In this document: positions 28,733 to 38,420 of the stretch, piece after piece
How positions within the stretch are numbered: position 1 is the first letter of the stretch
How the letters are laid out: each line of letters opens with the position of its first letter
Source: Candidatus Colwellia aromaticivorans
GTDB lineage: Bacteria; Pseudomonadota; Gammaproteobacteria; Enterobacterales; Alteromonadaceae
Direction of reading: 5' to 3'
Length of the DNA stretch: 64,000 nt
Assembly (NCBI RefSeq): GCF_003333305.1
Contig: NZ_QOLD01000069.1
Coordinates: 21,495 to 85,494, forward strand
Program-made: the position numbers and the translations under genes
Notes under the pieces: model-generated
What the model saw: only the letters and a program-made list of their open reading frames with translations
Told to the model about the DNA's origin: nothing
Databases searched by the model: none

Positions 28733-29968
28733 TTAATGCAATATTCTTGCGCGGATAGTACCATCAATTGCTTTTAGTGCTTTAAGTGCTAGGGCACTGT
28801 CAGCAGATTCAACATCAATAACAACATAACCAATTTTATCATCAGTTTGTAAATACTGAGCAGCGATGTTAACACCGTGTTCAGCAAACGCTTGGTTAAT
28901 TTTCGTCAATACACCCGGCTGGTTGTGATGAATGTGTAATAATCGACTAGCATTTATGTGCTCAGGCAGTGATACTTCAGGAAAATTAACGGCTGATAAA
29001 CTTGAACCATTATCTGAATATTTTACTAATTTACTTGCTACTTCCAAACCAATATTTTCTTGGGCTTCTTTAGTACTACCGCCAATATGCGGTGTTAAAA
29101 TAACATTATCAAAGCCACGTAATGGTGATAAAAACTCATCATCATTACCTTTTGGTTCAACAGGGAATACGTCAATGGCAGCACCAGCAATTTTTTTCTG
29201 AGTTAAAGCTTCTGCTAACGCATCAATGTCTACAACGGTTCCACGAGAAGCATTAATAAATATAGCACCGGATCTCATTGCCTCAAATTGAGCTGAACCA
29301 ATCATGTATTGTGTTTGCGGTGTTTCTGGTACATGCAAGCTCACTACATCAGATTCGGCAAGTAAAGTATTCAATGATGCTGATTGACTCGCATTGCCTA
29401 GAGGTAGCTTTGTTTCAATATCATAAAAACGTACGCGCATCCCTAATGTTTCAGCCAAAATACCAAGCTGTGTACCAATGTGACCGTAACCAATAATACC
29501 TAAGGTTTTGCCGCGAGCTTCGAATGAACCTACTGCTGATTTAAGCCATTCTCCACGGTGTGCTTTAGCACTTTTTTCAGGAATACCGCGTAGCAATAAT
29601 AAGGTTTCACCTAACACTAACTCTGCAACTGAACGAGTATTTGAAAACGGGGCATTAAAGACAGGAATACCTAACTCTTGTGCTGCGACGGTATCAACTT
29701 GATTGGTACCAATACAAAAACAACCAATAGCCACTAATTTTTTTGCGTGGCTTAATACTTCAGCGTTTAATTGAGTACGCGAGCGAATACCAATAAAGTG
29801 TGCACTGGCAATTTTTTCAATTAAATCGGACTCATTAAGTGAGGTTTTAAGATACTCAATATTCGAGTATCCTTTTGCTGTAAGCTCTTCAAGGGCACGT
29901 TGATGCACACCTTCAAGTAATAAAATCTTAATCTTGTCTTTTGCTAATGAATTTTTATTTGTAGTCAT
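28733..29968 (-). CDS. serA: D-3-phosphoglycerate dehydrogenase
   Basis: First enzyme of serine biosynthesis, oxidising 3-phosphoglycerate with NAD. NAD-binding motif GYGHIGTQLG near residue 160, the catalytic Arg in NASRGTVVD near residue 240, Glu in VEPKG near 268 and His in TPHIGGSTKEAQ near 292. The C-terminal ACT domain (HHNQPGVLTKINQAFAEHGVNIAAQYLQT) is the serine feedback site. Length 411 matches the E. coli type. It is followed on the same strand by no further gene; rpiA lies upstream, the conserved serA-rpiA neighbourhood. Confidence 0.97.
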   Translation of the reverse strand: MTTNKNSLAKDKIKILLLEGVHQRALEELTAKGYSNIEYLKTSLNESDLIEKIASAHFIGIRSRTQLNAEVLSHAKKLVAIGCFCIGTNQVDTVAAQELGIPVFNAPFSNTRSVAELVLGETLLLLRGIPEKSAKAHRGEWLKSAVGSFEARGKTLGIIGYGHIGTQLGILAETLGMRVRFYDIETKLPLGNASQSASLNTLLAESDVVSLHVPETPQTQYMIGSAQFEAMRSGAIFINASRGTVVDIDALAEALTQKKIAGAAIDVFPVEPKGNDDEFLSPLRGFDNVILTPHIGGSTKEAQENIGLEVASKLVKYSDNGSSLSAVNFPEVSLPEHINASRLLHIHHNQPGVLTKINQAFAEHGVNIAAQYLQTDDKIGYVVIDVESADSALALKALKAIDGTIRARILH

Positions 29969-30192
29969 AAGGGGTCGCTTCGCTCGTTAAGTTAACACTT
30001 ATATTTTTGAATTCGTTAATCTTAGCCATATTTTAGCAAAAACAAATGCGTTTAGATGGCTAGATATCTATAATGCAAATAAGATAGCATATAGTGCATA
30101 GACTCTAAAGTACTTATTTAGCCTAAATGAATAAAAAGGCCACTTAGCTAGATGAGTATACACAGGTCTATATTGTTTAATTATATTGATTG

Positions 30193-30849
30193 TTATTTGA
30201 TTACGCGGACACCGGACTCTGTCCCTAAAACCAATATATCAGCGCCTCGCTTCGCAAATAAACCATTCGTTACTACGCCAACAATGGCGTTAATATCGGC
30301 TTCTAATTTTTTAGGATCTACAATTAATAAGTTGTGAACATCGAGGATAACATTACCGTTATCGGTAACTACGCCTTGACGATATTCAGGGTCACCACCC
30401 AGTTTAACTAGCTCGCGGGCAACATAACTACGTGCCATAGGAATGACTTCAACAGGTAACGGGAAACCACCCAGTAGTTCAACTTGTTTAGAATCATCAG
30501 CAATACAGATAAATTTATTGGCAACTGCGGCGACAATTTTTTCACGGGTTAGTGCCGCTCCACCACCTTTGATCATGCTCATATGCTTAGTTATTTCATC
30601 TGCACCATCAACATAAACATCTAAAACATCTACATTGTTTAGATCAAATACTTCAATACCATGGGATTTTAAGCGTTTGCTTGATTCTTCAGAGCTAGAG
30701 ACCGCACCTTCAATTTTGTGTTTGATTGTCGCTAAGGCATCAATAAAATGATTTACTGTCGAGCCTGTACCTACGCCGACAATTGTGTCATTTTCAATAA
30801 ATTCTAATGCTTTAATTGCTGCTGCTTTTTTCATCTCGTCTTGAGTCAT
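30193..30849 (-). CDS. rpiA: Ribose-5-phosphate isomerase A
   Basis: Interconverts ribose 5-phosphate and ribulose 5-phosphate in the pentose phosphate pathway. The phosphate-binding [15 protein letters not shown] is near residue 25, the [10 protein letters not shown] motif with the catalytic acidic residues is near 80, and [14 protein letters not shown] follows near 94. Length 218 is that of the family. The start ATG gives [11 protein letters not shown], as in E. coli. Separate from serA by 224 bases in which no gene is seen. Confidence 0.97.
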   Translation of the reverse strand: MTQDEMKKAAAIKALEFIENDTIVGVGTGSTVNHFIDALATIKHKIEGAVSSSEESSKRLKSHGIEVFDLNNVDVLDVYVDGADEITKHMSMIKGGGAALTREKIVAAVANKFICIADDSKQVELLGGFPLPVEVIPMARSYVARELVKLGGDPEYRQGVVTDNGNVILDVHNLLIVDPKKLEADINAIVGVVTNGLFAKRGADILVLGTESGVRVIK

Positions 30850-30936
30850 GGCGCTGCCTTAGTAGGGATTTAGCTGTTTTGTAGATAGTATTGCAGATTA
30901 TAACATTGTTCAAATAGTTTAGTAACGAGTTATCAG

Positions 30937-31578
30937 CTATGAACGGCGAAGAGCGTTAATAATACCCTCGCTACTCGCTACTTGAAACTGATGGTTTTGT
31001 GTTGGCGTAATAATTTCGGGTAAAGGTATATCCCAATATTCTACTGGCACTACATCAATTTGCTGACAATCATGAGCAATACCAATAGGGTACATTTTAT
31101 GTGTTTGCCAATTAACTAATGTTCTGTCGTAAAAGCCACCGCCCATGCCTAATCTGGCACCTGAGCGATCAAAAGCGACCAGTGGTGTACATAACAGATC
31201 AAGTTGTTCTAATGGGCAAACCTTCGTTACCTCTAATTTCGGCTCACTGATGCCATATTGATTCTGGACCATAAAACTGTTCTTTTCAAATAATAAAAAG
31301 AGTAAATGACCGGAGCAAAAAGGGTGTAATACCGGTAAGTAGACTTGTTTGCCTTGTTGCCAACACCATTTAATAAAAGGCATAGGATCAAGCTCACCAT
31401 CATTAGCTAGATATAAGGCGATTGTTTTTGCTGATTGAACTTTCGGATGATTTACTAAACGCAGCTTCAGTAATTCACTGGCTTCTTTTTGGAATGTTGT
31501 GGTAAGTGCCTTTCTTTTGGTACGCAATATTTGTCTAATTGACGTTCTAGTGTTGAGTTCAGTAGGGTTTATACTCAT
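30937..31578 (-). CDS. ygfA: 5-formyltetrahydrofolate cyclo-ligase
   Basis: Converts 5-formyl-THF to 5,10-methenyl-THF using ATP. The family signature LGMGGGFYDRTL is near residue 145, and YLPVLHP and GELDPMPFIKWCW lie upstream. Length 213. The start ATG at 31578 lies inside the terminal inverted repeat of a family A element: the plus-strand end TATACTCATG reads CATGAGTATA on the coding strand, and GAGGTAAC just before it serves as ribosome site. The first three codons (Met-Ser-Ile) are therefore element sequence, and a dozen extra residues precede the usual IRQ...RRAL-type start of the family. No 6S RNA is recognised upstream. Confidence 0.95.
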   Translation of the reverse strand: MSINPTELNTRTSIRQILRTKRKALTTTFQKEASELLKLRLVNHPKVQSAKTIALYLANDGELDPMPFIKWCWQQGKQVYLPVLHPFCSGHLLFLLFEKNSFMVQNQYGISEPKLEVTKVCPLEQLDLLCTPLVAFDRSGARLGMGGGFYDRTLVNWQTHKMYPIGIAHDCQQIDVVPVEYWDIPLPEIITPTQNHQFQVASSEGIINALRRS

Positions 31579-31835
31579 GTTACCTCGAAATACTCGTTTC
31601 AGCGAGAATTAAAAGGCTTAGAGGCAAGGCATTGATTGAAGAGAATGGTTGTTCCCTTGTCGAAATCAATAACGCAGCATGTAAGCCTTTAAAACTCGCC
31701 CTGCGGGGACGCCTGAGCAAATAATGCTCGTCTTTGCTCCTTTTGTTAAGGGAACAACCATTAATAAAAACAAGCGCCTTGATCATGAATTGCTCAGAAG
31801 TCCTGAAACAGACATTTTGAAGTATCATGAGTATA
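31570..31835. repeat. Repeat family A copy (266 bp) overlapping the ygfA start
   Basis: Ends TATACTCATGTTACCTCGAA and TTGAAGTATCATGAGTATA. Subtype marked by GCGAGAATTAAAAGGCTTAG in place of the GAAACGTTT arm. Nearly identical to the copy at 33612-33877, in the same orientation. Confidence 0.92.
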
Positions 31836-31861
31836 ATAAAGGCTTAGTCATTTCTTTTGCT

Positions 31862-31905
31862 CAATAAAAAAATAAAGATGGATGTGTCGAAAACACCCAC
31901 CTAAT
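31862..31905 (-). terminator. Terminator of the POT transporter gene
   Basis: On the minus strand, GGTGG-GTGT, loop TTTCG, ACAC-(AT)-CCATC, then TTTATTTTTTT. The stem has a two-base bulge but the T run is good. It lies just downstream of the transporter stop. Confidence 0.6.
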
Positions 31906-31921
31906 GCTAATCAAGTGCTAA

Positions 31922-33445
31922 TTAAGCATTATTAGTTGATGCATTTTGGATATTAGTTGATTCTTCATCTTCTGATAAATTTTCCCAAAACCTTGATTTA
32001 AAACCTAGCAGTAAAATAATCAAACCAATACCCATACTAAATAAGCTAATTTGAATATACAGTGCAGGTATTTGAGACACATTGTTTGGATCATAATTAC
32101 CGGCTAATAAACCTGAGATGATATTCCCAATAGAATAAGTCAAAACAAAAATGCCCATCATTTGCCCGGCAAAACGTTTAGGAGATAATTTGCTCACAGC
32201 GCTTAATGCTACAGGGCTTAAACATAATTCACCAACGGTATGTAAAAAATAGGTTGCTACTAACCAATAGGGGGCAACTTTCATCCCAGAAGCTGCATGT
32301 TGTGCAGCAAAGAACATAACAATGAAGCCACTTGCCATAATAATTAAACCAACAGCACATTTTATTCCATAAGATGGACTAACAAGCTTTTTTCCTAAGT
32401 TGATCCATAATGCGGCAAAGAAAGGGGATAATAATACGATAAAGAATGAGTTTAATGATTGAAACCAGCCAGTGGGTATTTCAAATGAACCCACAATACG
32501 ATCGGTATAATCGCGCGTAAATAAATTCATTGAGGAACCGGCCTGTTCAAACCCAGACCAAAAACAAGCGGAAGCGACACAAATAATTAATAACGCGACT
32601 AATTTTTTCTTTTCAACAACCGATAATGAACTAAAGAAATAAATGGTCGCATAGTAAATAACGAAAATAGCAGAAAATACGACAGCAACATATTGAGCAA
32701 TGGTAACAGGTACTATGGTTAGCATATCTTGGAGTATTAGGTAAGTTACTAATACTACAGTAGCTAAAAAGCCGTAGATAATTGTCCAGCTAAGTTTTTG
32801 TGCTTTTTTTGATAATGGATAAACCGGCTTTGCGCCTATGCCATTAAGGTTTGGCGTGGTGATTTTGTATTGAACTAACCCGATAGCCATACCTATAGCC
32901 GCCGCACCAAATGCCCAATGCCAACCTTGATTCTCCATTAAATAACCACAAGCACCATAACCGATCACTGAACCGATATTAATGCCCATATAATAAATGG
33001 CATAACCACTATCACGACGAATATCTTTATCAGAATATAACTGACCAACCATGGCACCAATATTGGGTTTTAATAAGCCAGTTCCTAACACGACAAAGAT
33101 TAATCCAATTAAAAATGAATAATCGCTAGGTATTGCTAAAATTATATGGCCAATCATGATGATTATTCCGCCATACCATACGGCTTTTTGTCCACCAATT
33201 AACCTATCAGCAATCCAACCACCTGGTAGCCCCATAAAGTATACACTACCAGTGTATAGACCATAAATTGCGGCTGCTGAGGCGACGGTTAAACCTAACC
33301 CTTCTTCTTGTAGAGTAGCCGTCATAAATAAAACAAGTAACATACGCATGCCGTAATAACTCATGCGCTCCCACATTTCGGTAAAAAAAAGTGTTTTAAG
33401 GCCACTAGGATGGCCAAAAAAGTCTTCTGTAGATTGTACTGACAT
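31922..33445 (-). CDS. Proton-dependent oligopeptide transporter (POT/PTR family)
   Basis: Inner-membrane proton symporter for di- and tripeptides, major facilitator fold. The POT signature ExxERxxYY is present as EMWERMSYYG near residue 25, and the second family motif GxxxADxxxG is seen as GGWIADRLIG. There are 14 hydrophobic segments or nearly so in 507 residues, typical of DtpA-like proteins. It may correspond to dtpA/dtpB but the exact orthologue cannot be fixed by eye. Monocistronic, flanked on both sides by near-identical family A elements. Confidence 0.9.
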   Translation of the reverse strand: MSVQSTEDFFGHPSGLKTLFFTEMWERMSYYGMRMLLVLFMTATLQEEGLGLTVASAAAIYGLYTGSVYFMGLPGGWIADRLIGGQKAVWYGGIIIMIGHIILAIPSDYSFLIGLIFVVLGTGLLKPNIGAMVGQLYSDKDIRRDSGYAIYYMGINIGSVIGYGACGYLMENQGWHWAFGAAAIGMAIGLVQYKITTPNLNGIGAKPVYPLSKKAQKLSWTIIYGFLATVVLVTYLILQDMLTIVPVTIAQYVAVVFSAIFVIYYATIYFFSSLSVVEKKKLVALLIICVASACFWSGFEQAGSSMNLFTRDYTDRIVGSFEIPTGWFQSLNSFFIVLLSPFFAALWINLGKKLVSPSYGIKCAVGLIIMASGFIVMFFAAQHAASGMKVAPYWLVATYFLHTVGELCLSPVALSAVSKLSPKRFAGQMMGIFVLTYSIGNIISGLLAGNYDPNNVSQIPALYIQISLFSMGIGLIILLLGFKSRFWENLSEDEESTNIQNASTNNA

Positions 33446-33611
33446 AAAAAATTCCCGAAAAAGTCACCATATTGTATTGATTTTTATTATGGCTGACAGA
33501 TGTTTGCTCATAACGAAATAGTGCTAAAAACCATTAACAGACGAAAGTTATACCTGTGCTTGAGCGTAAAGGCAAATTTGAATAGATAACAATCTATTAA
33601 CAAGTTCGTTT

Positions 33612-33877
33612 TATACTCATGTTACCTCGAAATACTCGTTTCAGCGAGAATTAAAAGGCTTAGAGGCAAGGCATTGATTGAAGAGAATGGTTGTTCCCTT
33701 GTCGAAATCAATAACGCAGCATGTAAGCCTTTAAAACTCGCCCTGCGGGGACGCCTGAGCAAATAATGCTCGTCGTTGCTCCTTTTGTTAAGGGAACAAC
33801 CATTAATAAAAAGATGCGCCTTGAACATGAATTACTCAGTAGCCCTGAAACAGACATTTTGAAGTATCATGAGTATA
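33612..33877. repeat. Repeat family A copy (266 bp) upstream of the POT transporter
   Basis: The first ~165 bases are identical to those of the copy at 31570-31835; about seven substitutions are concentrated in the last ~100. The two copies are direct repeats enclosing the transporter gene. The 33878-34344 stretch beyond it contains no gene; an AT-rich leader with GCTAAGCTTG...AAGGCTTAG dyad precedes the export gene and no JUMPstart/ops motif is seen. Confidence 0.92.
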
Positions 33878-34344
33878 TGTAGAGAAGTTTTTCCTATTAA
33901 CTAACGAGTATGTCTATAACTATCTTATAAATTTAGCAATGGAATATGCACTAGCTTTATTCAGAATATATGGTCAGTTTTCTGAGCGACAGCTATTCTC
34001 TAAGTCTCTTGTACGCAGTCTTATATATCAATGCTAAAAGCCCCACTTAAGGCTTATAGTTCAAGATTAAGGTAAATATCATGGGTATAAGTACTTACAG
34101 AAAATAATTGCTTCTGCTTATTATAACAAAATGTTGCCTGAAACGTCATGTAGACAAAGGCAATATAAGGAAGGCTGTAAGTGAATAGTTACTGCTATTA
34201 TACTATTGTTTGCTTGTTACTATGCTGTTAGACTTCGGCGTTGTTAATTTGAGCATAAATGCTCAATATTTTCTTTATTTCCGCTAAGCTTGTGCATGTT
34301 AAAAAGGCTTAGGGTAACCGCATTACAGGAACACCTTTGCGCTA

Positions 34345-37107
34345 ATGATTATTATGACTAAAAAATTCTTTAATAAACTCACTCAAGTGGTAACTAAGTT
34401 TACATTTCATTTTGTTGCTTTTTCAATATTGATTTTTTCAACTCAAGCTATGTCTTATCAACAAGTAAGTAAAGCTCAGATAGCAGCGTTTCAAAAGATG
34501 TCTCCATCACAGCAAAAAGCGCTAGCTAAAAGTATGGGATTCGATATTAGTAATATTGGTGATATAGGGAATATTTCAAAACAATTGTCAGGGACAGGTA
34601 TCGATAGTCAACCGATAGTAAATACTAAAATCACCCCTCGCGCTAGCCAGGTTGATCAAAAAAGAAGTTCTGATAAGCAAATAGAAAGCTTAGGACAAAT
34701 GAAAGAATTAAAGCCTTTTGGTTATGATGTGTTTGCTAATTCACCTCAAACCTTTTCGCCAACCATGGATATTGCGATTCCTGCCGGTTATATAGTAGCT
34801 CCTGGTGATAAAATTTCTATTCAAGTATTTGGTAAAGAAAGTGATGAACTCGAATTAGAGGTAAATAGGGAAGGACAAATTGTTTTTCCAACTCATGGAC
34901 CTTTTGCCGTTGCTGGCTTGTCTTTTTCTGAAATGAAACGTTTATTAATTGCAAAAATCAAAGAAAAAGTTCTTGGTGTCGATGTTGTTATTGGCATGGC
35001 GTCGTTACGTTCAATGCGAGTATTTGTTTTAGGCGCTGCATTTAAACCGGGGCCATACAATCTAAGTTCTTTATCCAGTATTATCCACGCTGTTTTTGCC
35101 GCAGGTGGCATTAGTGATATTGGGAGCTTACGTAATATACAACTCAAGCGTTCTGGTAAGTTGATCAAAACACTCGACTTATACGATTTACTTATTCAAG
35201 GTGACTCTAGCAACGATGTGTTATTACAATCAGGTGATGTGGTTTTTATTCCACCTGTAGGTAAAGTAGTTTCTATTGACGGCGAAGTACGTCGCCCGGC
35301 TATTTATGAATTAGCAACGGGAGATGATTTTGCTAGTGTATTAGCGATGGCGGGTGGTTTATTACCAAGTGCCTATGCAAAGTCAACCTTTATTGAACGC
35401 TATAATCAAAATGATTTACGCAGTATTGTTAATGTCGATTTTACTAACGACAAACAATTGTTATCAAAAGCGCAAGCCGGTGATTTTATCCGAGTAATGA
35501 AAGCTGCTGATATGTTTTCACAATCTATTACCTTAATTGGTGCATTAACGCGCCCTGGAAAATATCAATGGCAGCAAGGACAAAGAGTTACAGACTTATT
35601 ACCTCATGTTAATTCACATACATTAGATAATGCTGATTTAAATTATAGTTTGATTATTCGAGAAATTGATCAAGCACGTAACATTGAAGTATTACAATTC
35701 GGTCTTGCTAAAGCCATCACTAATCCAGAATCTGAAGATAATTTTTTATTAAAAGCAAATGATAAATTGTTAGTGTTCTCTCGAGTATCTCAATTGTATG
35801 AAAGTAGTTTGTCGCTTGATATGCTTGCATACACGCAAGAAGAGCTCTTTAAGAAAGAGCAAAAGTTGGCTAAAGATAAATTTAAAACCAAGCAGTTTTG
35901 GCAAAAGTATGACCATCCAAATAAAATAGCTGAAATAGAAGTAGACAAAACAACCAAACTGGCAAATCAATCTATTGTACAAATTTCAGGAGGCGACATA
36001 GAAGAAAAAGTTAATGTAAAAGAACTTACTTTATTTTCTCGCCAACGTTTATTGATGCCTATCATTCAAAAGTTGAAGAACCAAGGCGGTTCAGGACAAC
36101 CTATTCAACTAATTGAAATTGATGGCTCGGTGAAATTCCCAGGTGTTTATCCTCTGGTACGTAATGGTCGAGTAGATGATTTAATCGCTGCCGCAGGTGG
36201 TTTAAATGAGTCTGCATATTTAGCGCGAGCAGAGATAACTCGCAATCAAGTACATAGCCAATTTGTAAGCAAACGTTCTATTTCAGTAAATTTAACAGCG
36301 GCGTTACAAGGTGAAGAAAACGATAATATTTTATTGCAAAGCAAAGATAGATTAAATATCCATAAAATTCCTGCGTGGAGTGAAAATCATGTCATTGAAT
36401 TACGGGGCGAGTTTGTTTTTCCTGGTAAATATACCATTCGTCGTGGTGAAAACCTGTCTGATTTAATCGCGAAAGCAGGTGGTTTTACTCCTTTTGCTCA
36501 TCAAGAAGGCTCGGTATTTACTCGGGTTAAACTAAAAGAGCTAGAGTTACAAAACTTGATTAAACTATCGGGTGATTTACGTATTGAAATGGCATCTAAA
36601 TCTTTATCAGATAGTGATTATTCGCAATCTTATAGTGATGTTCAAACGATGCTAAACGATCTTACTAAATTAAAACCTGTTGGTCGCTTAGTGATAAACC
36701 TACCAAAAGTTGTTAAAGATAATGATTACGATATTTTACTTGAAGGTGGTGATGCACTTTACGTACCTACCTTAAAAAATTCAGTGAACGTTATAGGTCA
36801 AGTACAGGTCACTTCTTCTCATATTTATGATAAAAGTTTAACTGCACAGGATTACTTAGCACAAAGTGGTGGTAGTAAAAAACGTGCCGATGAAGGACGA
36901 GTTTATATTATTGCAGCTAATGGCAGCATAAAGCTAATGGACAATAGTAATTGGTTTGCAAGTAATGCGGGTGATAATATGAAGCCTGGTGATACTGTTG
37001 TGGTACCACTTGATTCTGAGTACATGAATAACTTAACTTTATGGACCAGCGCTACCACTATCATGTATAACACGGCAATAGCGATAGCAGCGATTAGCGG
37101 CTTATAG
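34345..37107 (+). CDS. Polysaccharide export (Wza/OPX-like) protein with multiple SLBB domains
   Basis: Predicted outer-membrane/periplasmic polysaccharide export protein. An N-terminal signal peptide (residues about 1-36, ending FSTQAMS) has no lipobox cysteine. A Poly_export domain starts near residue 148 (IVAPGDKISIQVFGKES), followed by several SLBB-type repeats marked by VFVLGAAFKPGPYNL, VSIDGEVRRPAIYEL, ITLIGALTRPGKYQW, IEIDGSVKFPGVYPL and IELRGEFVFPGKYTI, each with a nearby AAGG-type loop. At 920 residues it is much longer than Wza (about 380). A hydrophobic segment ends the protein. The expected partners (Wzz/Wzc kinase, glycosyltransferases, Wzi) are not adjacent. ATG 34354 is an alternative start. 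Confidence 0.85.
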   Translation: MIIMTKKFFNKLTQVVTKFTFHFVAFSILIFSTQAMSYQQVSKAQIAAFQKMSPSQQKALAKSMGFDISNIGDIGNISKQLSGTGIDSQPIVNTKITPRASQVDQKRSSDKQIESLGQMKELKPFGYDVFANSPQTFSPTMDIAIPAGYIVAPGDKISIQVFGKESDELELEVNREGQIVFPTHGPFAVAGLSFSEMKRLLIAKIKEKVLGVDVVIGMASLRSMRVFVLGAAFKPGPYNLSSLSSIIHAVFAAGGISDIGSLRNIQLKRSGKLIKTLDLYDLLIQGDSSNDVLLQSGDVVFIPPVGKVVSIDGEVRRPAIYELATGDDFASVLAMAGGLLPSAYAKSTFIERYNQNDLRSIVNVDFTNDKQLLSKAQAGDFIRVMKAADMFSQSITLIGALTRPGKYQWQQGQRVTDLLPHVNSHTLDNADLNYSLIIREIDQARNIEVLQFGLAKAITNPESEDNFLLKANDKLLVFSRVSQLYESSLSLDMLAYTQEELFKKEQKLAKDKFKTKQFWQKYDHPNKIAEIEVDKTTKLANQSIVQISGGDIEEKVNVKELTLFSRQRLLMPIIQKLKNQGGSGQPIQLIEIDGSVKFPGVYPLVRNGRVDDLIAAAGGLNESAYLARAEITRNQVHSQFVSKRSISVNLTAALQGEENDNILLQSKDRLNIHKIPAWSENHVIELRGEFVFPGKYTIRRGENLSDLIAKAGGFTPFAHQEGSVFTRVKLKELELQNLIKLSGDLRIEMASKSLSDSDYSQSYSDVQTMLNDLTKLKPVGRLVINLPKVVKDNDYDILLEGGDALYVPTLKNSVNVIGQVQVTSSHIYDKSLTAQDYLAQSGGSKKRADEGRVYIIAANGSIKLMDNSNWFASNAGDNMKPGDTVVVPLDSEYMNNLTLWTSATTIMYNTAIAIAAISGL

Positions 37108-37117
37108 TACTTTAAAT

Positions 37118-37141
37118 AACCTCGCCCTAAGGGCTGAGGTT
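37118..37141 (+). terminator. Hairpin after the polysaccharide export gene
   Basis: AACCTC-GCCC/GGGC-GAGGTT stem with one bulged base and loop TAA, ten bases after the stop codon. No T run follows, so terminator activity is uncertain. Confidence 0.45.
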
Positions 37142-37170
37142 CACTATAACTACCGTTGTTTTTATTTGTT

Positions 37171-37263
37171 ATGCTAATTGTCTTGCTTTGTTGGAGTGCT
37201 ACCGCTTCTGCTGAATCATTAAGTCAGGACATGTGGATGGGAGCAAGTTGGACAGTTGGTTGA
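37171..37263 (+). CDS. Possible 30-residue secreted peptide or gene remnant
   Basis: An ATG at 37171 opens a 30-codon frame whose start looks like a signal peptide (MLIVLLCWSATASAES) and then ends after QDMWMGASWTVG. No ribosome site is evident. It lies directly behind the export gene, where secreted capsule-assembly proteins are often found, so it may be the truncated start of such a gene. Real coding status is doubtful. Confidence 0.2.
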   Translation: MLIVLLCWSATASAESLSQDMWMGASWTVG

Positions 37264-37304
37264 GCTGCACACTCAGAATAAGTGAGCAGTAATGCTTAAT
37301 ATGA

Positions 37305-37955
37305 TTACGGATGAAGCTTAAAGTTCTGCCAAGCTTCATCATTTTTCTCAAAACACACTCTGTCATGTAAACGACTTGCGCGGCCTTGCCAAAATTCGAT
37401 GTAGGTGGGCTTTACACGCCAGCCACCCCAAAACTCAGGATGCGGTACTTCACCTTGCGCATACTTATCATTAAAATTTGCCATGCGGTCTTTTAGCTCA
37501 TTATCGTGTGTTAGCTTTTGGCTTTGCTTTGAAGCCCAAGCGCCAATTTGACTCCCTCTATCACGGCTATGAAAATAATCAGCTGATTCTTGCGGTGTTA
37601 CCTTTTCAACCGTACCTTCTATGCGTATCTGTCGTTGTAATACATTCCAATGAAATAATAATGCTACCTTATTATTTTCTACTAGTTCATGACTTTTTCG
37701 GCTACCGTAGTTAGTAAAAAACACAAAGCCTTGCTCATCGAAATGCTTTAGCAACACCATGCGTGAGCTTGGTTGGCCATCACTACAGCTGCTGACGGAC
37801 ATTGCTTCAGGTAATAAAATCCCTGATTTGTTAGCATCGTTAAACCACTGCGTAAAAAGTGCTAAAGGAGTTGTATCAGAAGAAATTTCGGGTAAAGGTA
37901 AAGCGACTCCTTGACCAAAGGTAAATAGGCATCGAAGTTTTTCTAATAAAGTCAT
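37305..37955 (-). CDS. pdxH: Pyridoxamine 5'-phosphate oxidase
   Basis: FMN-dependent enzyme making pyridoxal 5'-phosphate from pyridoxine or pyridoxamine phosphate. Recognisable segments are PSSRMVLLKHFDEQGFVFFTNYGSRKSHEL near residue 62-92, the RQIRIEGTVEKV FMN/substrate loop near residue 107, and the C-terminal signature WGGWRVKPTYIEFWQGRASRLHDR. Length 216 is standard. Monocistronic on the minus strand, facing the export gene. ATG at 37955 gives the expected N-terminus length. Confidence 0.96.
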   Translation of the reverse strand: MTLLEKLRCLFTFGQGVALPLPEISSDTTPLALFTQWFNDANKSGILLPEAMSVSSCSDGQPSSRMVLLKHFDEQGFVFFTNYGSRKSHELVENNKVALLFHWNVLQRQIRIEGTVEKVTPQESADYFHSRDRGSQIGAWASKQSQKLTHDNELKDRMANFNDKYAQGEVPHPEFWGGWRVKPTYIEFWQGRASRLHDRVCFEKNDEAWQNFKLHP

Positions 37956-38050
37956 AAGTGAATTCAGAATAAAGTCATAGGATTAATACTGGTTATGATT
38001 TTATCAGGTTTTTATAAAAGAAAACTAATCTAATATTGATTTATTTACAC

Positions 38051-38417
38051 TATACCCATGCCACTTTAAGATTCAGGATTCAGCTGGAATTAGCAACGCC
38101 TTTAGATACAGGTTCATAGTTCCAGACTGAACCTAAGTACCTACATCCATGTACGCAAGGTATTTATTGAAGAGAATGGTTGTTCAGGATAATGTGCTCC
38201 TGCATTATCTAATAAGTTACATCCATGTAGCGCCATTGTCGAAATCAATAACGTAGCATAAAGCTTTTCTAAACCAGCCCTTGGGGAAGGCTGAGCAAAT
38301 CATACTCTGCGTTGTATTTCTTTTTAAGGGAATAAATAACCCTTAATAAAAAAATGCGCCTTGATTATGAATCGCTCAGACATCCTGAAACTAGTATCTT
38401 CAAGTAGCATGGGTATA
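38051..38417. repeat. Repeat family A copy (367 bp) upstream of pdxH
   Basis: Ends TATACCCATGCCACTTTAAG and TTCAAGTAGCATGGGTATA. Carries two optional modules: one with GGTTCATAGTTCCAGACTG...CTACATCCATGTACG, and the CAGGATAATGTGCTCCTG...TTACATCCATGTAGCG module. Its right end lies three bases from the stop codon of the PA3496-like gene. Confidence 0.9.
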
Positions 38418-38420
38418 ACA

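Noticed and set aside
31580..31828. 82-residue minus-strand open frame (FINGCSLNKRS...)
   Set aside because: Lies entirely within a family A repeat; the matching frame at 33622-33828 and partial ones elsewhere simply follow the repeat sequence and drift in frame between copies.
31579..31921. 6S RNA expected upstream of ygfA
   Set aside because: The interval is filled by a family A repeat and the transporter terminator; no 6S-like long central-bubble hairpin is visible.
33878..34344. JUMPstart/ops element before the polysaccharide export gene
   Set aside because: No GGCGGTAG core was found in the leader.
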